Positions 1 to 11,041 of a stretch of 64,000 bases of DNA are shown one piece after another. Position numbers and translations under genes: made by a program. Below the pieces are notes generated by a model. That model made no database searches. It was given only the letters and a program-made list of their open reading frames with translations, and was not told the origin of the DNA. The stretch is from Paraspadella gotoi. Lineage: Eukaryota; Chaetognatha. Every line of letters starts with the position of its first letter. Within the stretch, counting starts at the first letter, position 1. Where the stretch lies: the NCBI GenBank assembly GCA_051294375.1, contig CM119265.1, positions 3,096,254 through 3,160,253 of the forward strand, in the 5' to 3' direction.

Positions 1-1533
1 AAATAAACAAACAAACAAAAATCTATAAGTCATTAAAAAGAATGGACGCGTTTTTATCGCCGATTTCCGGCAGCGGCGCCGCGTCACCCTGCTGCTGCTG
101 CGATAACGTCGACCGCGTAGGTCAGTATAATTGTCTCGCCTCCTGACGAGATTTCAGTTAGTCAGTTTGTGTGACTGTACTATGTTCATTGTACAATTGT
201 ACGTATATCTTGCACTTAGTCGGTTTAATTATGTACTTCGGCATGGCCGTTTGGCCTGTTAACTTTTTTTTGTTAGCAAAGTATTTAAATACCTTTTTAG
301 AATTTGATTTCTAAAATATATTAAATTAATAGGCAGACATAAATATTTCCCAATAAAATTGAACCAAGTTTCTCATTGCAGATTGCTTATTCTTCTATAA
401 AAATAAATTACCTTCTTTATATCTTACGGCAGAAGTTTCTAACCGCCTTGAGGGAATTCGCAAATCCTCGATACTGCAATACACAAGGTGAGATACATAT
501 ATTACAAATTAATTATTAACTATAATGTTATATATTTTCTCTCACTTCAGCCACGACTATCGAGTTGAACTCATCGAAAATTCTAAAGGAAGCAAAGAGG
601 AGAAGAGACAAAAGCCAAATCGGTGAGACGCAGTTGTTCTTGGGTAGNNNNNNNNNNAGGGGGGTGTGAGGGGCGACATGGCCTTGGATTTTTAATTGCT
701 TGTTCGATAAAACTGTTTTCTTTAGAACATTTTTAATTCTACCCAATTTCACTTAAATTTCATTATATTATGGGACTGTACTTTAAAATGTGGTAAAAGA
801 CACGAGAGAGACAATGGGTACGGATGTCCGGCTCAGATGTCAGATGTCGTATATCGCGTGATGCATATTGTATTAGCCATATCGTCAGTTTAATCACAAA
901 AACGACTTATTTTCTCGGCGTATGGTAAACTTAGATATTAAATGATCAACTTAATTAAACATTTAAACTATGGTGGACTAATCATCATATTGAATGGTTC
1001 TTTCACTAACACATAACAATTATCACTGTCTCTTCAAAACGATAATTCAGATGGAGGAAGCGGACTCTCTCGTACGGAGCATCGAATCATCAGTTTGACG
1101 ATTGCAATGTTATCGACGCCGAGGAGGAAATGGAGGCAGCGGTGGAGGAAAGGAAAGAGGAAGGAAAGGAAGGAAAGGAGACCGAGGGAAAGAGAATAGG
1201 TGAGTCGTTTAGTTCAATTGTTTGGATGAAATTAATTAATTAAGTGAATAATTATATTTGCAGTCTCCATTGTAGACTTGTGTAGAGTGTAGATTGTAGA
1301 GTTGTTGATGTAAACAATCACTAGAAATCACTTAATCTAAGAAGCCTTTCTTGGGGCCCGTCTTACGGTAACAGCGAATCTGAGACAGCAAAGCTCATTG
1401 TTAAATTGTTAGCGCTTCAAAAATCTCCCTTAATCTCCCACAATCCATTTCTAATCTTAACCCCCCACGATTTCCTTTTCCCCAAGACGATGCGGACAGA
1501 CTTCGTCGTCGTCTCTCTCTCTCCAAGACGACG
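1..1533. other. Upstream region without a firm gene; N gap and one possible exon
   Basis: This region lies 5' of the immunoglobulin-superfamily gene. It is AT-rich and holds a 10-N assembly gap at 648-657. On the plus strand at about 1094-1200 an open stretch rich in Glu and Lys ends in a good donor (ATAG then GTGAGT), but its phase does not fit the next gene and I cannot assign it. No promoter motif could be supported. Confidence 0.4.
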
Positions 1534-1637
1534 ATGCTGACGTGTTACGTCGTCGCCATCGTCGTCGCTATCGTCGTCGTCGTCGCACCAGTTCCGGTCG
1601 GAGGCGACGCGACTCCAACGACCGAAGATGAGTTGAG
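1534..1637 (+). CDS. Ig receptor exon 1: signal peptide
   Basis: ATG at 1534 opens a hydrophobic run (MLTCYVVAIVVAIVVVVAPV) followed by a short polar segment. The exon ends AG before GTGAGG, phase 2, and joins exactly to the single A that begins exon 2 to make an Arg codon. The next upstream Met in frame gives no better signal. This junction is what identifies the gene start. Confidence 0.8.
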
Positions 1638-4636
1638 GTGAGGATGTGGATATTCGGGATGTGGTTCTGTGGGGGAGAGTGTGGGCGTAGGATGTGGTTG
1701 TGGAAAGATATGAGGATGTACAATTGTACACGTATCAATTTAATTCATTTACAAGCTAATTTAGGGCTCTATTTTCCAAAGGCGCCAAATTTTTTTGATT
1801 AATCCCTGAACTTAATTTTTAACCCAAATCTCTAACCAAATAGTATATAAACCAATTCCTGACCTTAATTACCCAATCCTATCCCTTAACCTTAATTCCT
1901 AATGTGTAACCAAAACTCTAATCCTTAAATTCTTAACCTAATCTCAAACTTTAATCATTAACTTTAATTCTTCACCCTTAACTTAATCTTTAAACTTAAA
2001 AACTTGGTTAATTCTGAATTTCAGCTGAAATTGGGCACTTTTGGAAAATATGGCCGTTATTTGAGACTATATAAAAACCACAATGACGGCCACAGTGACC
2101 CTGTTCCATCCAACTTACATCTTCGTCCTAGACCACTTTTTCCACATTGTTAATGTTATTATTATTATTATTGCGGATTCAACCGATGGGAAAGCATTAG
2201 AGAGCTTCGGACTTTATTTGGTTACTGTGATATTATTACCATGTTTAACCAGCGTAAAAAGAACTTTATTTCCAAGATCTATAGTTCGAAAAATTTAGTT
2301 CTCAAAAAAATAATCGCATTCTTTAATGATTGAAATATATTAATTGATAATTTGGACCTTTGTTGTCTGTGGTGGTGGTTTTCACGCAATCTTTAACTTT
2401 GTTTTGTTTTTAGACTTAGCTTTTTTGATGCTCCCTGTATGTACTGAATCAACCTTGTTGAATTCGAAATAAAACGCATTATTATTATTATTATTATTAC
2501 TAACTAAATTATCATTATCCTCTTCCAGATTCGACGCGGACGCCGAAGAGGCCGATTCGCGCCGCAGTCAAATCTCCATCTCGGTGGCGTTGCCCGTCGG
2601 CGCCCACGCGGCGCTGCCCTGCGCCGTCGCCGCCCGGGAACACCGTGCCGGGCCACGAAGGCGCGCGGCTGAAGTGGGTCAAACGGGCGGCGGGCTCAAG
2701 CGGGTCTTGGTGGCGAGGGGGAACACATCGAGGTGGACAACTGGGAGAACAGGTGTGGGTTTTGTGGGGGGGGTTGGTGGTTGTGGTGGTGGGAGTGGGA
2801 AGTGGGTAATGGAGTGATTGTGAAACGTGGTTGTGGATTAATTGCGGGGGGGGAGTTGGTACTGAGGAATTAGTGACTGTGGGATGTGGGTATGAAGCGA
2901 GTATGTCGTGGCGGGACCCACGTATCTGCATGTGAAACGGGACTGCTACCGGCACGCATGGGGTGATGAAAACCATGAAATACGGTGAAATTAAACTTTT
3001 TAACATTTTCACTACGCTCTAAAGAACTGAAGAACTGAGACTTTCGAGAAAAAAAAATAATTACGGCGTCTTTTATTTCGTATTTCACAAAAATAAATAA
3101 TTATGATTCGCAATTTTTTTTTCTTCCGCCTCGTCAACAAATATAAATGATATCAAAATTGCATCGTCAATGAAAAACAAACGAACAAATATAATAAATA
3201 TTAACAACTTAGTCAGCGAACCGAATACAAATGTTTTAAATGATCTTTATCCAAGTTTGTTTGTTTTTTTTTACTAACTTTTTGGAATCTGGATTTTTTA
3301 ATTTATTTTTAATTTAACAAAACTATTTACTTAATCTTTCACTGCAGACCTCATATATTTTTTATTTTGTCTCGTTGTTATCGTTACAGTTGTGTTGTTA
3401 TTGTTTGTTAAATACTGTCGCATGCGAGAGATGTTTGTTAAAATATATCGTACAGATATTTCAAACAAAAGTTAAGTTTGTGCAACGGATGTTTAAAAGT
3501 CACGTTAAAAAGTCCCAACTGTAGAGGGAGTTGATAAAATGGGTCGAAGAATGTCAATAGTTGACGACGAAGACGACGACGACCACGATCACGACGACGT
3601 AAATGTCAGGGTCGTCCTCCTCTTCCTCCTCCTGAAGAGAGCCTTGAGGTCTTCCCTGTACGAGGGACCGCTGAGGCAATAGAGGAGAAAGTTGACCGAA
3701 GAGTTGGTCTGGTAGAGGATGAAGGCAACGAAGGGAATGTCGCCGACGGCGGTGGCGCTCATGTCGAAGTCTTTGGAGGTGGAGAGGTGGAGAGAGAGGG
3801 GGTGAGAAAAGGGGAGAGGGTGAAGAGGGATAGAGAGAAGGGGAAAAAATTGATGTGTAAACATTGAGTTGATTGAAAAGAATTGAATCACTAGACTAAA
3901 CCAAATCAGGTCTCCGACTGAAAAAAGTCACGGCTGTAGTTTATTAATTCCTTTATTTATGAAATTGGTACAACCAATATAAAAATTATCCATTCATTTA
4001 ATAAATAAGCTATCTTGCCCCTTACTTTGGACAGACTTTGGTGGTTTAAGGCCTCCATCACTTTTACAAGATAATGACATAGCAGGTCCCTGCAAGCTTT
4101 TAATCAAGACTCTCACACAGTCTCGTTTATTCACTATTATTATATAATCTTCTCTTTACTTTTATATTTTTTCTTTTCTTTCTTTTATTTTATCCCGAGA
4201 ATAAATTGTTTCATCCTCCTCTTTTCCCTTCTCATTAAATCTTCGAAAATATATGTACTTTAGACGAATTATATTTTTTCATCTTACTTAACGTAATATC
4301 CACCGATTACCGGTTAGACGAACGGACAGACCAAAAAGTAAAACATAGAATCACGGTTGAAGCCGCGACTAAAAAAAAACTTGTGAACTCACTGAGCAAA
4401 CTGAGGACGTGAAGGATTTGCCAGGGAAGAAGCAAAACGCAGAAAGCCGTCGTCACCAAGAAAATTCGCAGCGTCGCCTGAAGAGGGCGAAAGGGGGCGA
4501 AGGTTTGACTCCGCGTTGCCTTTTGTTTTTTTATTTATGTTCTTGTTTACTTTTTTCAGTGTTGTTCGTAGCTTAATTAATACATTTATTTCTGTTTTAT
4601 TCCTTCTCCATTTCGCCGATCGGTTTAACCTATGAA

Positions 4637-4691
<55 letters not shown>

Positions 4692-4714
4692 GCTTTCTTT
4701 CTATCTTTTTTCTT

Positions 4715-4786
<72 letters not shown>

Positions 4787-7700
4787 TGATCGTAACTGTT
4801 CCTCTCCGTCCCGCCGGTCACCGCCGCCCCAGCCGCAGCCGCCGCACCGGCCGCCGCGACCCCTGTCGTCGTCGTCCTCCGCCGCCGCCGCTTCTGACGC
4901 TGGATGGCGACGGCGGTGACGACGTTAGCGATGACGATGACGACGACGGGGACGACGTAACCCAAGAGAGAGTCCATGGCGAAGAAGACCCAGGCGCCGA
5001 CGCCTCTGTGGGCGGGAGCGAGGCGGCATTGGCCAGTTGGGGAGGCTGGTTGGATGTTGGGGTGGGGGTGGTTGGGATGTTGGGGTGGGGGTGGTTGGGG
5101 TGGGGGTGGTTGGGATATTTGGGGTGGGGGTGGTTGGGATTTGGGGTGGGGGTGGTTGGGATATTGGGATGGGGGTGGTTGGGATATTGGGGTGGGGGTG
5201 GTTGGGATGTTGGGGGGGGTGGTTGGGATATTGGGGGTGTAACAGGAGGTGGTCGGGTAAGGGGAAGAGTTGTGGGTAAGGTCGGGTAAGGCCAATTTCG
5301 AAAAACGGAGCGACTTTGATGTCGTTCTTGTTGTTATCGTCAAAAGGAGTGAACATTTATCATAAATTACCAAAAATAAATTTTTATCTTTATTCAGTTT
5401 TATCTCGTGTTGTCTTTAATTCAACTCTATTCAGTTTTAATTCAACTCTATTCAGTTTTAATTCAACTCTATTCAGTTTTAAATCAACTCTATTCAGTTT
5501 TAATTCAACTCTATTCAGTTTTAATTCAACTCTATTCAGTTTTAATTCAACTCTTTTCAGTTTTAATTCAACTCTATTCAGTTTTAATTCAATTCTATTC
5601 AGTTTTAATTCAACTCTATTCAGTTAATTCAGTTAATTCAACTCTATTCAGTTTTAAATCCTCAGTTTAATCCTTATCTTGAAATTCTATCCAGTTCTAA
5701 TTCATACATTCTTACCCTTTGAACTTTTCAACCTCACCTTCGTACATCTTGAATGCGGGGACAGACATAAGCGCAACGGCGACCAAAATACCGACTGAGA
5801 ATCCGACGGCTATTCGTCTTTGGGAGAGATGCTGATTGGAAGATGGGGTATGGAAGGAGGGGGGGGTGGGAGAAAAGGGGTGTTGAGGGCTGTTGAAGAG
5901 GAAGATGATAAAGGGGCGAGGTTCAAGGAAATTCGGAAAAAGGTTCATTCTTAAAACATTTTTCAATATCGGGGTTTTGGCCGCCGATTTATTGTTTTCT
6001 TTTTTCCTCATCTGGATCCTCGCGTTGAATTTCCTCGTCAAATATAAACGAAATATTTTTTTTTTTCTTACCAAAACAAATTGAAAAAAAAAAATGATGG
6101 GAGTCAAGTTCAGTTTGTTCACAGTCGTCGGATTTCTGGTTAAAAGCGATCTTTCATGAACAAATGTGATTAATTGCTGGTAAAAGAACGAGTGACTCAT
6201 CCTAGTCGATCTTTATTTCATCATTAAATCAAAAAAAGCTGAGTCATCTCTTTAGACCAACCCGATGATGAACTCGTAATGTGATCTGACCACAAACGCG
6301 CGCCAGTTGTCAAAAACCCGACTCAGAAATTTTCGTGGTGAATTAAAAGTTTAAAACATTTTTTGTTGTTGTTTACGTTTAAACAAACATTTGGCGAAAA
6401 TCGAGTTTCTCTCTCACCATGAATGCCTTTGGAGAGATGACGCTCTGCATTCGCCAGATAGATACGATACAGAGAAGAAATGCCGAGAGGTAGAATCCGA
6501 GATACAGAAGATACTCCTGGGGGGAAGAATTAGGATGGATTGTGGGAGAGGTGGGCATTCGGGTTCGTATGCGTCGCTTAAATCACTTTTAAATGAAATT
6601 AATAAGACCAATATTAAATTATTCAATATTCATAAATTCATTCAATAAATAGGCTGTCTTGCCCCTGACATTGGACACTGGACAGACNNNNNNNNNNTCT
6701 TGCCACTGACATTGGACACTGGACAGTGGACACTGGACAGACTATAGTGGGTTAAGTCCTTCATCTCTCTTACGGATAAAAAAAAAAGCAGGACATTTCA
6801 AGTATAGTTAGACTAAGCTGATCAATAAAATTAAAAAAACGACTATTATATAAGAGAAAACACAAAAACAAGAAAATACTAATAAGCAAAATAAAACAGT
6901 GAAATTAAAATAAAAAGCAAAAAAGAACCAAAACAAAATAAAAAAAAACTAAAAATTTAACAAATAAACAAATAAATAAAAAAACGAACCAAAACAAAAA
7001 AAAGAAAAAAAAACAAAAACAAAACAAAGACCAAAATAAAACAAAATATTATCCAAAACAAAACAAAACAAGAAAATAACAACTGACTGACCTGCGTTTT
7101 GCAGAATAGACTCGTGAGCTCGAGTCCCTCGACCCATTGAGTCACGCAGAAGGAGACGTAAGAGAGCGAGAGGAGCAAATCCGCGACGGCGACTCCAGCG
7201 AGGAAGACGTCTGCGGCGCGAAGGCAGCTGGAGGGGTGGAGCAGGCGACAGGAGCGGAGGCTGGAGGAGTGGGAAGTGGGGTGATTTTGAATGTTTATAA
7301 TGTTTTTAATAAGAGTTTGAAAATGCTCTCTCTTCTCGGCCACCGAGATGACAGAGGATCGCCTCTCTGTGAGTGTGGATAGCCCCCACTCTTAGCGGCA
7401 GGCTTGCTACCAGTGGTTTAACCGGACCGTCATTCGTTTGCAAGGACGTTCTGACCAGGGGTAGAACCCAAGATCATTTGGTTCGGAGATGATCGAAGGA
7501 TGATATTACGTCACTACAAGTTAACGTTAATTACTTGGCAATTATGCTATTTTTGGGGGCTTTTCATCACGATTTAAAAACTTTTTTTGGTACATTGCGG
7601 CGAACATGACCTACTGGGTGACCTTGACACCTCTCCACCCTTTGGATTCCATGACTAAAGGTGACGGGACCGGGATGAGTTTAAGCGTATTAGTGACGAG

Positions 7701-9259
7701 AGACGATTAATCAGGGTCAGAAATTTCTCGGTCAGTTTCGGAGATGCCGCGCAGTCCGGGCACAAATCATTGATTAAAACATTTTCAAGTCGATCGCTCT
7801 AATGATTTTTTAAAAACTTTTTGGGGTCACCCATTGAAATGAGTAAACTTTATGACCACAAGGAAACCGATTACGATTTATTCAAATTCGTTGGATGGGG
7901 CCACGCCCACTTGATTCGTTACCCGGACGCGGTTTTGACGTGACGAGCGCGAAAGTTAAAGACGGCGAGAATGAGGGCGTTGCCGATGAGGCCGAAAATG
8001 GCTGAAAGGGGGGGGGAGTGGAGGAAAAGAGAGGGAGGAAGAGGAGGAGGAAGAGGGGAGGAAAAAGGAGGAAGAGAGGAAAGGAAAGGAGAAAAGAAGA
8101 GAAAGAAGTAAAAAAGAGGTTATGAATGAGTGTATGAGTGATAAGTGATAAGGGATAAGGGATAAGTGATAGGGGATAAGTGACACTCGAGTCATACAAT
8201 CCCTAACACTTTGTAAATTGTTTGAAATGCAAAAACTTGACTTACCCTGGATCAAAACCGGAACGACGTGATACCAGAATCTGCAGAGTTTCACTTGGTG
8301 TAAATGCAAATAGTCTGGGTTTTGGTTTTGCAGAAATCCGACCACGTCGTCGTCGTCTTCGTCGTCGGCGTCGTTGAAGGAAGACGACGAAAAAATCCCC
8401 GAGTGGCTCGTCGTCGTGGACGCCATTTTGAAATATTTTGTTTGTTTTTTTTCTTTGTTTTTACTGTTTCGTTTACATTTTAGATTAGTAGCTGAATTTA
8501 TTTTTATCGTTCTTTCGTTTTTTGTTTTTTGCGTTTTGTTCTTCGGTTAATTAAACGTTGATTAAATTCCTTTTTCTATCGTAATTAATCCAACTGTGAG
8601 TTTTATATTTTCTCGTATTGTTTTTTTCGTTTTTTCAATCAGCAAAACTTTTTCCAATTTTTTTTCTTCTCGATTCACAAAAAAAAAAGTTTTTTTTGTT
8701 TTCCTCCACGTGATTCGCATTCCTCCGTCCCCATTTTCACATGGCGAGGTCAAATTAAAATTCACATCACTTTTTTTTTTCGTCTCTTTTTCACGCTAGA
8801 ACTGGGGTCAGTCCTCTCTCCCTTCGTTTCTCTTTATCATCTCGTTCTCGTCGACAGTAAATCTTTCTTTCTCCCGGAAATAAACGTTAATTCGATTTTG
8901 AGAAACTCAAATTCCCTTTTTTACGAGATGTTCTTTTTTTTTCTCTCTCTCGTTTCTTGCGTATATATATATATATGTGCTTTTTTTTTTAATTTGCGAC
9001 TCTCCCTCTATTAATTCATTGCTATGTTTTGTCCTCTTTTTAATCCGTAATTAGATTAACCGATTAACCGAGGTTAATTCTTTTTTTAAAGTTTTTTTTT
9101 TTTTGGTAATTTCTATTTTTTGGTGTTCGGGTCTTAAAAATCGACGGGTCGACAAAAGTTCATCCTAAACGCGAGAAATTCTGAAAAATAAAAAATGTCT
9201 TTGAACCAGAAAATTTTTTTTTTTTCTTACGATCAATTTTCCGGAGGAAGAGAAGGAGA

Positions 9260-9292
<33 letters not shown>

Positions 9293-10548
9293 TTGATTAT
9301 CTAAAGCTATGGCGAGACGTGAAACTGACAACCTCGGAGGTCATCTTTTTCCCTTTTAATCCGAACGGATATGTACAAGAATTTACAGAGGAATCGGTTA
9401 TAACGAGATCGGGGTGGACAATGGAAACTTTTAAGACAAAATGGTTTTGCTTTCCACATTTTATTTGTATCTTTTTTTTCTCTTTTTTTTTTAATCTTAG
9501 ATTTGGGCATTTTAAGAAAGTACAATAATCATTTATTGATTTACGAGAATCTTAATAGCATTTTTTAAAACTTTTTTGTTCATTTATTTTGATATTTTTT
9601 GACTTTTTGCTCCGAAAATCAAAGGCAAAGGCCAGAGATTCTTGTTCTGCCATTTGGCCGCAAGCGAGAATCACTACGAATCGAGGAAGAATGAAAAATA
9701 CTTCGTTTAACATTTTCTATTGAAGTCAACTTTGAGGAATATTTACTCGACCTTTCTCTTTCCTTAAATTAAGACTAACTACGCTCGTTGTTTATTAGAT
9801 TTATACATTTATATATTAATATATTTCACATTTAATATTAAAATTTTATCCCACTTTTTCTTTCACTTTATGTTACTGGTGAAAACAAATACTACGCAGG
9901 TTTTCTGCTTAATTTCATATTTACGACCAGAAATCCCTAGTAAATCTTGACTGTGTTCTCCGTCCCCGCGTCTCTGCCCCTGAAATTAATTCCCTGGGGA
10001 AAAACTAGAGGCGCCCGTATGTGTTTTTAAGACTTTTCAAATATAGGTTAAACATTTCCGAACTGACACGCGTATTTAAATAATTCTAACACTTTTTGTA
10101 CGATTTAAAACAATGGTCATATGAGAAGATTAATATTTAGCGTTCGTTATATCGAAACCTTCGCAAAGTCGGTTTTCGTTATTTCCAAATTTCGTTTCCT
10201 ACGAAATTTTCATTGATTTAAGGGGAAACTCAGTGAACCTTAATTCGGGTTTCTTAAAGGGACGAACGCGTGGGAAGAACCACGAGTCGTGGAAAATCGC
10301 GAGAACCGAAATTGAGATGAACGAGATTGTAATAAAAAGAAACATTGACGGCCCCTTAAACAAGATTAGAATAATATCTTTTTTTGGTATTGTTCTATGC
10401 TTTTTTTTTAAATTGATATTGTGTGAGGTGAGCGAAAAGTTTAAGCTAATTAAATTTTATGCGGAACCGAAGAAAGTGATATTGGTTGATTTGAAACGTC
10501 TATGTGTAGTAAAATTATTTTGATAAATGTAATAATTATCCGGGGGGA

Positions 10549-10605
<57 letters not shown>

Positions 10606-11005
10606 ATTTGGCCTAATTGAACTTAGATATTTTTGATGAAGGAAGCTTTTTACAGTTGAGGGTCAAAATTTAAAGTGCAAATTACGGATTGTAATTTACG
10701 TGGAATGAATTTAATGTCTTACTGTACCCAGATTTGTTAACAACATAAAATTACTCGAATTCTTTTCAACGCGTCTGATGACGCAGGGAAAATAACGCAG
10801 ACAGAAAACTACGACGATAACGACGACGAAGTAGACGATAACGACGACGATGACGACGACGACGATGAAGACGACGAAGACGACGACGACTCTGACGCAA
10901 TTTCATCGAAAAAATAAAAAAAAAGAATATCTGAGTCGTAAACAAAAGTTGGAATCGATTGAAAAGTTTGTTCTTTGAAAAACAATTTCGATAAATACAT
11001 CTAGT

Positions 11006-11041
<36 letters not shown>

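Noticed and set aside
4714-5373. 219-codon minus frame as one exon
   Set aside because: Only 4786-5045 is exon (TM5); the rest is Pro-rich translation of the G-rich minisatellite and Glu/Arg from (GA)n.
10233-10523. 96-codon plus-strand frame
   Set aside because: AT-rich, Lys/Ile/Phe-rich, no domain or exon signals, inside an intron.
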